Part shown: positions 41,966 through 51,436 of the stretch, piece after piece | Numbering within the stretch: position 1 is the stretch's first letter | Layout of the letters: every line of letters starts with the position of its first letter | Source of the DNA: Intestinibacillus sp964580155 | Lineage (GTDB): Bacteria; Bacillota; Clostridia; Oscillospirales; Butyricicoccaceae | Length of the DNA stretch: 64,000 nt | Reading direction: 5' to 3' | Assembly (NCBI GenBank): GCA_964580155.1 | Contig: CAZOJP010000005.1 | Location: forward strand, 1-64,000 | Made by a program: the position numbers and the translations under genes | Notes under the pieces: model-generated | Databases searched by the model: none | What the model saw: the letters and a program-made list of their open reading frames with translations, nothing else | Told to the model about the DNA's origin: nothing

Positions 41966-42751
41966 TTATCTATCATTTTCCGGGGAATAGTCTGTGCCAA
42001 ATTTGAGCTCGCCAAAGCTGAAGTCCGACTTGCCGCCGTTCGCCTTGGTCTGGCTGTCACGCATCGTGACCTCCATCATTTTGACCTTCATCCCATCCTC
42101 GCCCTGCTGCTGATCCATAAATTTGCGGATATCCTCGGGGATTGTATATTCCTTCGCGTCGCTTTTGGGGTCGGCATCGGCTTCGCGGCCGAGATCGCGC
42201 GTATCTTCGAGCGTCTTGGGTGCTGCCGCGGCTTGAGCGGCGACCGGTGCGCTTTCGGTCTTGAGTGCTTCGCTTGCGGATAATGTCACCAGTCCCTTGA
42301 GCTGCTCCTCGTAATAGGCGGTCAGCTTGGTGAGGAAAGCGGAGCAGCCCTGCTTTGCCTCCTTGAGGCGCAGCTCTTCCGCCGCAACCTGCTGTTCATA
42401 GGATGCAAGCTTGGCTTCGTATTCGGTTTGCGTGCGTGCCAATACCTCTTTTTGCTCCGCCCGCGCGCGGGTCATGGTCTCCTCCGCTTCGAGCTTTGCC
42501 TTGTCGATGGTTTCCTGTGCAATATTCTGCGCGGAGACCAGCGCGCGGCGCATACCTTCCTCGACGCTGCGGTATTCCTCGATCTTGTCGACCAGAACCT
42601 TCATTTTGGACTTGAGCGCGGCGTTCTCTTTTTGCAGCGCGGCATAGTCCTCGGTCATCTGCTCGACGAACTCATCGACAGATTTCATATCATAGCCGCC
42701 AAATACGGCCTTTTCAAAGCTCATCGCCTGAATTTCCTGCACCGTAAGCAT
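41966..42751 (-). CDS. DivIVA domain protein
   Basis: The 261-residue protein has the DivIVA N-terminal signature (LTVQEIQAMSFEKAVFGGYD then VDEFVEQM), a coiled coil from about 30 to 130, and a less ordered acidic C terminus. DivIVA binds curved membrane at poles and septa and recruits division and wall factors. Its place after sepF and yggT is the standard Firmicutes division cluster. GGGGAG precedes the ATG. Confidence 0.93.
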   Translation of the reverse strand: MLTVQEIQAMSFEKAVFGGYDMKSVDEFVEQMTEDYAALQKENAALKSKMKVLVDKIEEYRSVEEGMRRALVSAQNIAQETIDKAKLEAEETMTRARAEQKEVLARTQTEYEAKLASYEQQVAAEELRLKEAKQGCSAFLTKLTAYYEEQLKGLVTLSASEALKTESAPVAAQAAAAPKTLEDTRDLGREADADPKSDAKEYTIPEDIRKFMDQQQGEDGMKVKMMEVTMRDSQTKANGGKSDFSFGELKFGTDYSPENDR

Positions 42752-42818
42752 AGTTTATATTCTCCCCTCCGGTTCATAAAACGTAATTCGCCGGTCACGC
42801 TTTTTAAATACGGTAAAA

Positions 42819-42840
42819 TGGTCGGGGATGTCCCCGACCA
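42819..42840 (-). repeat. Perfect palindrome between yggT and divIVA
   Basis: A 10-pair perfect inverted repeat with a two-base centre, just after the yggT stop codon. The minus-strand side continues ATTTTACC, a weak T-tract, so it may be a partial terminator or a processing hairpin. Confidence 0.55.
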
Positions 42841-42861
42841 CCTAGCCAAGTCTTGTTTCCG

Positions 42862-43128
42862 TTATAGCTGATACAACAGGCCTTGCAGCATTTCCAGCAC
42901 GAGAAATGCACACAGGAACGAAATGTCGATCGGCATCGCGCGAACAAATTCGAAGCGGCCCAGCAGCGCGCGAAACGGCATGATGATCGGTTCTGTAATC
43001 TCATACAGAAACGTGCCCAGCTTGGAGCCCTGCGCCTGCGGAAACCAGGATAGGATTGCGCGCGCGAACAGCAAAAACTCCAGAAGCCGAATCAAAGACG
43101 TTGCAAGTGCGGTAATGATACTAGACAA
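42862..43128 (-). CDS. YggT family membrane protein
   Basis: The 88-residue protein has two membrane spans (about 8-28 and 68-86) with the YggT motif EPIIMPFRALL between them. It is part of the sepF-yggT-divIVA division cluster; its precise role is unclear. The start is a TTG with GAGGGAG upstream. Confidence 0.9.
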   Translation of the reverse strand: MSSIITALATSLIRLLEFLLFARAILSWFPQAQGSKLGTFLYEITEPIIMPFRALLGRFEFVRAMPIDISFLCAFLVLEMLQGLLYQL

Positions 43129-43153
43129 TCTTACTCCCTCTCAGCCGGGTGCC

Positions 43154-43600
43154 TTAAAAATACAGGCCGTTGCTCTCGAGCTCATCGATCAGATCGCCGA
43201 GAATGTCAACGTTATAGGGCGTAATGATGTAGGTGCTGTTTGCAACCTTTTTGATTTTTCCCTCGTTTGCATAGGCGACACCGCTCAGGAAGTCGACCAG
43301 CCGGCGCGCAACATCCTTGTTCGTCTGCTCCAGGTTGAGCACAACCGTGCGCTTTTCCTTGAGGTGGTCTGCGATTTCGGCCGCGTTTTCAAAACGATCC
43401 GGCTTGACCAGCACGACGGCAAGCTGCGTCGTCGCGTTGATGTTGACGACCTTGTTGTTCTTTCGCGCGCCTGTATCTGTGGTATATCCCAGAGAGGCCT
43501 CGGGCGCAGGTGTCTGCGCCTGCTTCGGGATGAACTCCTCGTAATCGTCCTCGGCATCCTCACCCTTGACCCAATCAATGAACGTTTTGATAGAACCCAT
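43154..43600 (-). CDS. sepF: Cell division protein SepF
   Basis: SepF tethers FtsZ to the membrane and forms ring polymers during septation. The 148-residue protein has an N-terminal amphipathic helix (GSIKTFIDWVKG), an acidic linker, and the conserved DUF552 domain (VVLVKPDRFENAAEIADHL, VLNLEQTNKDVARRLVDFLSG). The ATG at 43600 follows GGGAGGA. It lies in the order yggS-sepF-yggT-divIVA. Confidence 0.96.
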   Translation of the reverse strand: MGSIKTFIDWVKGEDAEDDYEEFIPKQAQTPAPEASLGYTTDTGARKNNKVVNINATTQLAVVLVKPDRFENAAEIADHLKEKRTVVLNLEQTNKDVARRLVDFLSGVAYANEGKIKKVANSTYIITPYNVDILGDLIDELESNGLYF

Positions 43601-43669
43601 TTTATTATTCCTCCCAGTTGATTGCTTCACCAGTATTCGGAATCATCCGGAGCCGCGCATATCGGAAGC

Positions 43670-44383
43670 TTATGTATACTGCCGCGCGCCGAAGACTGCG
43701 CTGCCCACGCGCACCATTGTTGCGCCGCAGGCGATTGCATCCTCGTAGTCACTGCTCATTCCCATGGATAAAACACGTATATCTGTATTATCGTATTTTT
43801 TCGCGGCTATGTCAACAAAGAGTTGATGCATTGCCCGAAAATACCCGATATTTTTTCCCTCTTTGTCCGCGACAGGCGGAATCGCCATGAGTCCGCGCAC
43901 GCACACCGCGGGTTCCGCCGCCAGAATGCGCACGGCCTCCTCCGCCTCCTCCGGCGCAAAACCGTCCTTGGAGGCCTCCGCGCCGATATTGACCTCAATC
44001 AGAATATCCTGCCGCACGCCGCGCTTTGCCGCCTCTTTTGCAATCGCCTGCCCGAGCCGTATCGAGCCGACCGATTGGATGAGCGCGACCTTGCCGATGA
44101 GATATTTCACCTTGTTCGTTTGCAGCGTGCCGATGAAGTGCAGCGGCTTGCCCTCGTACGCGTGCTCATCGTATTTTGCGAGCAGCTCCTGCACGCGGTT
44201 CTCCCCCGCCACGTCGATGCCGCAAGCGAGCGCCGCGCGCACACGCTCGGCATCGTTCATCTTCGTCGCAGCGACGAGGGTAATGTCCTCGGGCGCACGG
44301 CCGGCGCGCTGCGCGGCGCTCGCGATCTTTTCCCGGATCACGCGCACGTTTTCTGCAATCACTTGTCTTTCTTGTTCTGTCAT
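43670..44383 (-). CDS. YggS/YlmE-family PLP homeostasis protein
   Basis: The 237-residue single-domain PLP-binding protein (fold-type III barrel) has the cofactor lysine K41 in VAATKMND, and ends with the phosphate-binding SMGMSSDYEDAI. It buffers pyridoxal phosphate and affects amino-acid and 2-oxo-acid pools. The ATG overlaps the stop of the HlyD-like gene (ATGA). It is the first gene of the ylm division cluster. Confidence 0.94.
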   Translation of the reverse strand: MTEQERQVIAENVRVIREKIASAAQRAGRAPEDITLVAATKMNDAERVRAALACGIDVAGENRVQELLAKYDEHAYEGKPLHFIGTLQTNKVKYLIGKVALIQSVGSIRLGQAIAKEAAKRGVRQDILIEVNIGAEASKDGFAPEEAEEAVRILAAEPAVCVRGLMAIPPVADKEGKNIGYFRAMHQLFVDIAAKKYDNTDIRVLSMGMSSDYEDAIACGATMVRVGSAVFGARQYT

Positions 44384-45630
44384 TTCTTTACAACCTTCTT
44401 ATCTTCCAAGCCGCGCGCCTTCACAATGATGTTATCCTGCACCACAACGCCGGCATTCGCCGTGTTCCCCTGCTCAATGACATAGTAGGAGTCGCCCTCA
44501 TAGAGCGGCACGATTTCCTTAAAGCGGCTGACCGAGCCGCTGAGGGTGTAGACGCCGAGCGTGCTGCCCTGCGTGCGAATGGCGTCCTTGGGTATTTTGA
44601 TGCCGGTATAGGAGCCGCGGATGATGTCGGCCACCTGCTGCCGCATCGACACAAGCTCGCTGTCAAACACCGCGCCCTTGAAAAGCAGCAGCGTTTTGTC
44701 TCCGGTTTGCTGCGGACGGATCGCCTCGAGCGTGACCGGCACGTCTTCCGCGCGCTGCGCAAAGCGCAGCGCGTAGGTGTGTCCGGCTTTGAAAGCCTGC
44801 GCTTCGCTCCGGTCTACGACCGCGCCGAAATGCCAGTAAAATCCGCATACGATCTTGCCGAGCGCCTGGGTGTCCGGCGCGGCAGGGGCGGCGAGCTTTG
44901 CGCTGAAGGTGTCCGCATCGAGCTTGTCCAGCAAATCTGTCGTCAGCACGGTTTCGTACCCGTCGACCGCGCCGGAAAAATAGCCGCCGCTCGGCGCGGC
45001 AATGACCGTGGTGCGCGTGCTCATCGTGTCCTGTAGCGCGGCCTGCTGCTGCCGCAGCGCGTCCAGCTCGCTTTGCAGGGTTGCGGGATCTTGTCCGCCC
45101 GCGGCGCGGCGCAGCACCAGCTGCCGCAGTGCCGCGGAGCTGTCACCAAGGCCGGTCATGCTGCCCTGTCCGGTTTGCGCGGCAAGCGTTTGCATCCGCA
45201 TCGCGATGAGCTGGTCGAGCTTGCCCACATCCGACAGCTCTCCTGCGGAGCGCAGCGCCGTTTGCAGCAGCGCAATCTGCGCATTCAGCGCGGACAGCTT
45301 GCGGTTATTTTCGAGCGCGGCCTGGTCGGCATATTCGATGGCAAGCTGGGAGCCGACGTGCACGCGCTCTCCGCTGTTTGCGACATACTCGACCGTGTCG
45401 CCCGTCGCGCCCGCGACGATTTGCTCCTCGCGGATGAAGCAGCCCGTCGCCGTCAGGGCGTCGTCAACCGTCACGCGCGTTGCGTGCACGGTTTCGATGT
45501 TGCCCGACAGCGCGCTATAAACCTGTCCCGCAAAATAGAGCAGCGCCGCGCCCGCAAACGCGAACACCAAGCGGCTGCCGCCCGTCATCCGCCGCTTTTT
45601 TGTAAGATGTTTGCCGCTCTTTTTGCCCAT
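44380..45630 (-). CDS. HlyD-like membrane-anchored adaptor protein
   Basis: The 416-residue protein has a very basic start, one membrane span at about 19-38, a first half-lipoyl-like strand (FIREEQIV), a helical hairpin of about 110 residues with Gln/Leu heptads, and a second beta domain. This is the HlyD/membrane-fusion layout. In Clostridia such proteins sit just upstream of yggS-sepF, so a link to the division or cell-envelope cluster is likely. No exporter gene is adjacent and the role is unknown. Confidence 0.75.
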   Translation of the reverse strand: MGKKSGKHLTKKRRMTGGSRLVFAFAGAALLYFAGQVYSALSGNIETVHATRVTVDDALTATGCFIREEQIVAGATGDTVEYVANSGERVHVGSQLAIEYADQAALENNRKLSALNAQIALLQTALRSAGELSDVGKLDQLIAMRMQTLAAQTGQGSMTGLGDSSAALRQLVLRRAAGGQDPATLQSELDALRQQQAALQDTMSTRTTVIAAPSGGYFSGAVDGYETVLTTDLLDKLDADTFSAKLAAPAAPDTQALGKIVCGFYWHFGAVVDRSEAQAFKAGHTYALRFAQRAEDVPVTLEAIRPQQTGDKTLLLFKGAVFDSELVSMRQQVADIIRGSYTGIKIPKDAIRTQGSTLGVYTLSGSVSRFKEIVPLYEGDSYYVIEQGNTANAGVVVQDNIIVKARGLEDKKVVKK

Positions 45631-45641
45631 ACTGCCTCACT

Positions 45642-45890
45642 TCATTCGTTCTGCACGCGCTCACCCCGCTTGAGCGGAAAATCGATGCGCCGCTGCGGGA
45701 TCATCGTGGAAATCGCATGCTTATAAATCATCTGCTGCTTGCCCTCGCTCTCAAGCAGCACCACAAAGCTGTCAAATCCGCGTATCGTGCCGCGCATTTG
45801 GAAGCCGTTCGTCAAAAACAGGGTGACAATTTGCCCCTGCTGACGCGCAATATTTAAAAAACTGTCCTGTAAATTCATTTCGTTACGCAC
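45642..45890 (-). CDS. hfq: RNA chaperone Hfq
   Basis: Hfq is a hexameric Sm-like protein that binds A-rich and U-rich RNA. The 82-residue protein has the Sm1 segment (NLQDSFLNIARQQ, VTLFLTNGFQMRG) and the Sm2 signature YKHAISTM. I chose a GTG at 45890 because GGAGGA lies six bases upstream; an ATG four codons further in would be too far from it. It follows miaA, as in many bacteria. Confidence 0.96.
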   Translation of the reverse strand: MRNEMNLQDSFLNIARQQGQIVTLFLTNGFQMRGTIRGFDSFVVLLESEGKQQMIYKHAISTMIPQRRIDFPLKRGERVQNE

Positions 45891-45926
45891 GGTGATTCCT
45901 CCATAATATTCCAAATTATAGAGATA

Positions 45927-46868
45927 TCATACACCCTGCGCGTCCAAATATTCTGTCGCATTTTGTAATAGCTGCGCAAACGGCGTATCTTCATTATAGT
46001 AGATCCAGTGGATTCTGTCATCCCTCTTGAGCCAAGTAAGCTGCCGTTTCGCATAATTCCTTGTGCGGCGCTGGAGCACCTGCACGCAGTTTTCCAGGCT
46101 GTCCCTGCCCTCCAAATAGTCGCTGAGCTCCTTGTAGCCGATCGCCTGTCCCGCTGTTCCGGTCAGCTTGCCCGCGCCGTGCAGCGCGCGCGCCTCGTCC
46201 AGCAGGCCCTGCTCGAGCATGCTGTCCACACGCGCGTCGATGCGGCGATACAGCGTTTCGCGCGACTGCGGGCACACCCCGATGATGCTTGCCCGATATT
46301 TCGGCGCGGGGCGCTTGTGCAGCGCGTTAAATGTGTCGAGCGTCATGCCGGTCTGCCGGTAGACCTCAAGCGCGCGAATGACGCGTTTGACGTTGTTCGG
46401 GTGCAGCCGCGCCGCGCCCGCGGGATCGACCTGCCGCAATAGCTCGTGCACATAATCCACGCCGTGCGTATCGGCGAGCCGGCGCAGCTCGCGCCGGGTT
46501 TCGCTGTCCGCCTCGTCGCCCGAAAAGGTGCTGCACTCGATGAGCGCATCCATATAGAGCGACGTGCCGCCCGCGACAACCGGAATTTTTCCCTGCGCGA
46601 GCAGGTTCTGCGCGCAGGCATCCGCCAATTCGACGAACCGCGCGACCGAAAACGGCTCCTCCGGCTCGAGGATGTCGATCAAATGATGGGACACGCCCTG
46701 CCGCTCCTGCTCGGTGGGCTTGGCCGTGCCGATGTTCATGCCGCGATAGACCTGCATGGAATCCGCCGAAATAATGTCTGTGCCGCGCTGCTTTGCCAGC
46801 GCGACCGATAGCGCGGTCTTGCCGCTTGCGGTCGGTCCCGCAACGCAGATGAGTCGGTTTTGCATCAT
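45927..46868 (-). CDS. miaA: tRNA dimethylallyltransferase MiaA
   Basis: MiaA adds a dimethylallyl group to A37 of tRNAs reading UNN codons. The protein has about 313 residues, with the P-loop GPTASGKT near the start, the substrate loop DSMQVYRGMNIGTAKP, and GGTSLYMDAL. GAGTGAACATGATG gives two adjacent ATG choices after AGGAG; I use the first. It lies with miaB, which acts next on the same base, in one operon. Confidence 0.96.
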   Translation of the reverse strand: MMQNRLICVAGPTASGKTALSVALAKQRGTDIISADSMQVYRGMNIGTAKPTEQERQGVSHHLIDILEPEEPFSVARFVELADACAQNLLAQGKIPVVAGGTSLYMDALIECSTFSGDEADSETRRELRRLADTHGVDYVHELLRQVDPAGAARLHPNNVKRVIRALEVYRQTGMTLDTFNALHKRPAPKYRASIIGVCPQSRETLYRRIDARVDSMLEQGLLDEARALHGAGKLTGTAGQAIGYKELSDYLEGRDSLENCVQVLQRRTRNYAKRQLTWLKRDDRIHWIYYNEDTPFAQLLQNATEYLDAQGV

Positions 46869-46880
46869 GTTCACTCCTGT

Positions 46881-48803
46881 TTACTGGTTGACGCGTTTAA
46901 ACAGCTTGTCAAGCTCATACCGTGTCAGGCGCACCATGACCGGACGTCCGTGCGGGCAGCTCGACACCGCGGGATCGGCGAGCACGCGGTCGCACACGCT
47001 TTGCAGCTCGGGCAGCGCCGAGCTGCTGCCCGCCTTGATTGCCGCCTTGCACGCGACCGTGTGTATGAGATCGTCAAAGCGTTCGCTCGCCGCCGAGCGG
47101 CTTGTCATGAGCCGCGCCGCAATTTCGGACAGCACCGCGGAAATGTCCGCGCTGTCGAGGTAGGCAGGCGCACCGCGCACGGCAAAGCTGCCGCTGCCAA
47201 ACGGCTCCAAGTCAAAGCCCGCCGCGCGCACCTCGTCCAGATGCTCGGTCAACGCGGCGCTCTCGGTTGCGCTCGGCTCGACCACAACGGGCGTAAGCAG
47301 CCGCTGCTGCGGAATCTCGGTTGTTTCGCGCAGCTTGTTAAACAGCATGCGCTCGTGCGCCGCGTGCTTGTCGATGAGCAGCATGCCCTGCGCGTCCTCC
47401 GCCACGATGTAGGTGTGGAACGCTTCCCCGATCACGCGTGCGCCGCTTGCAAGCGGTGTCGTCCGGATTTCCTCCGCCGCTTCGCGCACATCCGGCGGTA
47501 TCGTGTGGCGCGCGCTTTCGCTCGTGCGCAGGTGCAGCGCAGACGGCTGGTGCAGCGCGCACGGCGGCGCGTCCTCCTCGAAATCATCGCACGCGATATG
47601 CGGCTGATAGCGCGCTATAGGGGCGGGTGCACGGGGCGGCAACTCCATCGCCGCAGCACCCGCGGGCGGGTCGGCTTCCGGCACCGCTTGCGCGGACAGG
47701 GGCGCTTTTTCATACGGCAGCGGCGCGACCGGCACCACGAGCTGCTGCTGATGCGGTGTAAGGTTATCTTCCTTTACAGCCTGTAGCTTTTCGCGTATTT
47801 CCGGCACATTATCGTCTTTTTGAAGCGTATTCTTGCACGCGATATAAATCACTTCAAAAACCGGCTTTTCCTGTGCGAATTTGATCTCGGTCTTTGCCGG
47901 ATGCACGTTGACATCCACGCCGCCGAGCGGCACCGTGAGAAACAGCGCGCAGCTCGGGTACTTTCCCGTGATAATGCGGTTGCGGTACGATTCCTCGAGC
48001 GCCGCCTGCATCGTGCGGTTTTTGATATAGCGGCCGTTCACGAAAAAGTGCTGCATGCTGCGCGTCGGACGGCCTGCGTGCGGCTTTGTGATGTAGCCCC
48101 ACACGGTCAGGTTGTCGCGCGTCAGCGGCTCAAGCGCGAGCAGATCCTCCGTCCGCTCGCGCCCAAACACACCGAACACCGGTGTCATCAGCTTGCCGTC
48201 ACCCGCCGAGCAGAACACCTGCTTGCCGTCGCGGATGAGTGTCACGGCGATTTCAGGGTGGGACAGCGCGGCATGCTGCACGACACCCAGCACATAGCCC
48301 GCCTCGGTGAAATCCTTTTTGAGGAATTTCATGCGCGCAGGTGTGTTGAAGAACAAATCGCGAATGACGAGCGTCGTGCCCTCCGGGCAGCCCGCCTCCT
48401 CATTCTCCGTAATCGTGCCCGCTTCCAAATGCAGATGTGTCCCTGCGAGCGCGCCGCGCTGCTTTGTCAGCAGATCGATGCGCGAAACCGCCGCAATCGC
48501 CGCGAGCGCTTCTCCGCGAAAGCCCAGCGTGCCGATCGCGGTGAGATCCGCTTCGGTACGCAGCTTGCTTGTCGCGTGACGGCGAAACGCGACCGGCGCC
48601 TCCCCGGGGGCAATGCCGCAGCCGTCATCCGCGATGCGCAGATAGGTTACACCGCCGTTTTCAATTTCGACCGTGATGCGCGTTGCGCCCGCGTCAATCG
48701 CATTTTCGACCAGTTCCTTTACGACGGACGCGGGACGTTCGACGACCTCGCCCGCCGCAATCAAATCCGCCAGATGCGGCGATAATTCCTGAATGAAAGC
48801 CAC
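46881..48803 (-). CDS. mutL: DNA mismatch repair protein MutL
   Basis: MutL couples mismatch recognition to strand incision. The 640-residue protein has the GHKL ATPase motifs (ELVENAIDAGAT, DDGCGI, GFRGEALAAI) and a C-terminal endonuclease/dimer domain with DKHAAHER, close to the DQHAxxER metal site of nicking MutLs. Such MutLs occur where no MutH exists. The start is GTG with GGGAGG upstream. It lies 17 bases after mutS. Confidence 0.97.
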   Translation of the reverse strand: MAFIQELSPHLADLIAAGEVVERPASVVKELVENAIDAGATRITVEIENGGVTYLRIADDGCGIAPGEAPVAFRRHATSKLRTEADLTAIGTLGFRGEALAAIAAVSRIDLLTKQRGALAGTHLHLEAGTITENEEAGCPEGTTLVIRDLFFNTPARMKFLKKDFTEAGYVLGVVQHAALSHPEIAVTLIRDGKQVFCSAGDGKLMTPVFGVFGRERTEDLLALEPLTRDNLTVWGYITKPHAGRPTRSMQHFFVNGRYIKNRTMQAALEESYRNRIITGKYPSCALFLTVPLGGVDVNVHPAKTEIKFAQEKPVFEVIYIACKNTLQKDDNVPEIREKLQAVKEDNLTPHQQQLVVPVAPLPYEKAPLSAQAVPEADPPAGAAAMELPPRAPAPIARYQPHIACDDFEEDAPPCALHQPSALHLRTSESARHTIPPDVREAAEEIRTTPLASGARVIGEAFHTYIVAEDAQGMLLIDKHAAHERMLFNKLRETTEIPQQRLLTPVVVEPSATESAALTEHLDEVRAAGFDLEPFGSGSFAVRGAPAYLDSADISAVLSEIAARLMTSRSAASERFDDLIHTVACKAAIKAGSSSALPELQSVCDRVLADPAVSSCPHGRPVMVRLTRYELDKLFKRVNQ

Positions 48804-48820
48804 GCTGTCACCTCCCGTAC

Positions 48821-51418
48821 TCAGACCAGTTTTTTCAGCTCATAGAGCGCGTTGAGCGCTTCAATCGGGGTCATGGTATCGACCTGCATCGCGCGCAGCC
48901 GCTCCCCGACGCGGTCGTTGCCCAAATCGAGCATTGTGATTTGGGGTGTTTCCTCCTCGTCGATGGCGTGCACCTCGATTTTGGGCGCGTTGCGCTCCAA
49001 ATCCGCAAGAATGCTCTTGGCGCGCCGAATCACCGGCCCCGGCACGCCCGCGAGCTTCGCGACCTCGATGCCGTAGCTGTCATCCGCGCCGCCGCGCACG
49101 ATTTTGCGCAAAAATGTGATGTCGTCCCCGCGCTTTTTGACCGCGATATTATAGTTCTGCACGCCTGCAACCAGGGTTTCGAGCGCGGTCAGCTCGTGAT
49201 AATGGGTCGCGAACAGCATGCGTGCGCCGATTTTCTTTTTGTCAGTCGCGTACTCAACGACCGCGCGCGCAATCGACATCCCGTCGTAGGTCGATGTGCC
49301 GCGCCCGATTTCATCGAGGATGAGCAGGCTGTTCGGCGTCGCGTTTTTGAGAATGTCCGCGACCTCGGTCATCTCGACCATAAAGGTCGACTGTCCGCTT
49401 GCCAGATCGTCCGACGCACCCACGCGCGTAAACACGCGGTCGACCACGCCGATCTGCGCGCTTGCGGCAGGCACATAAGAGCCCATCTGCGCGAGAATCG
49501 TGATGAGCGCAACCTGCCGCATATACGTCGATTTTCCGGCCATATTGGGGCCTGTGATGATGGCGCAGCGGTTGTCTCCGCCGTCGAGCAGCGTGTCGTT
49601 CGGCACGAACAGGTTGTTTTCAATCACCTTTTCGACGACCGGATGCCGCCCGTCCCGGATGTGAATACGGCTGGAAAAATCCATATCCGGGCAGGTATAG
49701 CGATTTTCCTGCGCCAGCTCGGCGAGCGCACACAGCACATCAAGGTGCGCCAGCGACTGCGCGGTGCGCTGGATGCGGTGCACCTGCGCGGCGGTCTTTT
49801 CGCGCACCTCGGTGAACAGCTCGTACTCGAGCGCGGTCAGCTTGTCCTGCGCGCCGAGCACAGTGCTCTCGTACTGTTTCAGCTCTTCCGTGATGTACCG
49901 TTCGCAGTTTGCGAGCGTCTGCTTGCGGATATAGTGTGCGGGCACTGCGCCGCTGTTTGCGCGGGAAACCTCGATATAATAGCCGAACACGCGGTTATAT
50001 CCGATTTTTAGCGTTTTGATTCCCGTGCTTTCGCGTTCGCGCTGCTCAATTTCCGCAATTTTGCCCTTGCCGCCCTTCGCGAGGTCGCGCAGCTCGTCCA
50101 CCGCGCTGCTGTATCCCGCGCGGATAAAGCCGCCCTCGCGCACGGTCATCGGCGGTTCATCGATGATGGCCGCGTCGATGAGCAGGCGCACGTCCTGCAG
50201 CAAGTCGATGCGCTCGGTCAGTTCGCGCAGCAGCGCCCCGCCGAACAGTCCCGCCGCCTGACGGAGCGCGGGCAGCCGCTCCATCGTCGCAAGCAGCGCG
50301 CGCAGGTCGCGGCAGTTTGCCGTGCCGTACACGGTGCGCCCGATCAGACGCTCCATGTCAAAGATTTTTTTGAGCTCGTCGGTGAGTGCGCTGCGCCCGA
50401 CCACATCCCCGAGCAAGGCGCCGATCGCGTCCTGCCGTTTTTTGATGTGGATGGGGTTGAGCAGCGGCTTTTCCAGCCACTGGCGGATCAGGCGCGAACC
50501 CATCGCGGTCTGGGTGCGGTCGATGACCCACAAAAGTGAGCCTTTCTTCTCCTTTGTGCGCATGGTTTCGCACAGCTCTAGGTTGCGCCGCGCGGTCAGA
50601 TCCAGCTCCATAAACTGCCCCTGCCGGTACACCTGCAGCGCGTTCAGATTGCCAAGGCTGCTGCGCTGCGTGTCACGCAGATAGCGCAGCAAGCCGCCGA
50701 TGCAGCGCTCGAGCACCGGTATGCCCTCCAGCCCTGCCGCGGCAAAATCCGCGATGCCGAACCGCTCCGCGATTTGCGCATGCGCGGTTTCGTAATCGAA
50801 TGCCCGCTCGGGCAGCGGCTCTATGTTGCACTCCAGACGTTCGCGCAGAAACAGCACCAGCTCTTCGCTTTGCACCGCGCCGCCGCCGAGCAGCGCTTCG
50901 CGCGGCACAAACCGCCCCAGCTCGCTCAGTAGCTCGCGCATGGATGCCGCGCCGGACAGCGCGGTTGCGTGCACCTCGCCCGTGGAAATATCCGCAAAGC
51001 ATACACCTGCGTCCTGACCGTCCAGAAACACACACGCGAGGAAGTTGTTGCGGCTTTCATCGAGCATGGACGCTTCGATGACCGTGCCCGGCGTGATCAT
51101 GCGCACGATTTCGCGCTTGACCAGCCCCTTTGCGGTTTTGGGGTCCTCGACCTGTTCGCAGATTGCGACCTTGTAACCGTTTCGCACCAGACGCGCGATG
51201 TAGGCCTCCGCGCTGTGGTAGGGCACGCCGCACATCGGCGCGCGCTCATCCTGTCCGCATTCGCGGCCGGTCAGCGTCAGCTCCAGCTCGCGCGACGCGA
51301 GCTTGGCATCCTCAAAGAACATTTCGTAGAAGTCGCCCAGCCGATAGAACAGAATATAGTCCTTATATTGATTTTTAATATCAAAGTACTGCCGCATCAT
51401 GGGCGTAAATTCCGCCAT
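48821..51418 (-). CDS. mutS: DNA mismatch repair protein MutS
   Basis: MutS recognises mispairs and small loops. The 865-residue protein starts with the mismatch-binding domain (TPMMRQYFDIKNQYKDYILFYRLGDFYEMF-type region, with the Phe-x-Glu wedge in GDFYEMF) and ends with the ABC-type ATPase: Walker A GPNMAGKST, DEIGRGTSTYDG, FATHYHEL. The order miaB-mutS-mutL-miaA-hfq is widespread. GGGAGACGG precedes the ATG. Confidence 0.98.
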   Translation of the reverse strand: MAEFTPMMRQYFDIKNQYKDYILFYRLGDFYEMFFEDAKLASRELELTLTGRECGQDERAPMCGVPYHSAEAYIARLVRNGYKVAICEQVEDPKTAKGLVKREIVRMITPGTVIEASMLDESRNNFLACVFLDGQDAGVCFADISTGEVHATALSGAASMRELLSELGRFVPREALLGGGAVQSEELVLFLRERLECNIEPLPERAFDYETAHAQIAERFGIADFAAAGLEGIPVLERCIGGLLRYLRDTQRSSLGNLNALQVYRQGQFMELDLTARRNLELCETMRTKEKKGSLLWVIDRTQTAMGSRLIRQWLEKPLLNPIHIKKRQDAIGALLGDVVGRSALTDELKKIFDMERLIGRTVYGTANCRDLRALLATMERLPALRQAAGLFGGALLRELTERIDLLQDVRLLIDAAIIDEPPMTVREGGFIRAGYSSAVDELRDLAKGGKGKIAEIEQRERESTGIKTLKIGYNRVFGYYIEVSRANSGAVPAHYIRKQTLANCERYITEELKQYESTVLGAQDKLTALEYELFTEVREKTAAQVHRIQRTAQSLAHLDVLCALAELAQENRYTCPDMDFSSRIHIRDGRHPVVEKVIENNLFVPNDTLLDGGDNRCAIITGPNMAGKSTYMRQVALITILAQMGSYVPAASAQIGVVDRVFTRVGASDDLASGQSTFMVEMTEVADILKNATPNSLLILDEIGRGTSTYDGMSIARAVVEYATDKKKIGARMLFATHYHELTALETLVAGVQNYNIAVKKRGDDITFLRKIVRGGADDSYGIEVAKLAGVPGPVIRRAKSILADLERNAPKIEVHAIDEEETPQITMLDLGNDRVGERLRAMQVDTMTPIEALNALYELKKLV

Positions 51419-51436
51419 ATCCGTCTCCCGTATCTG

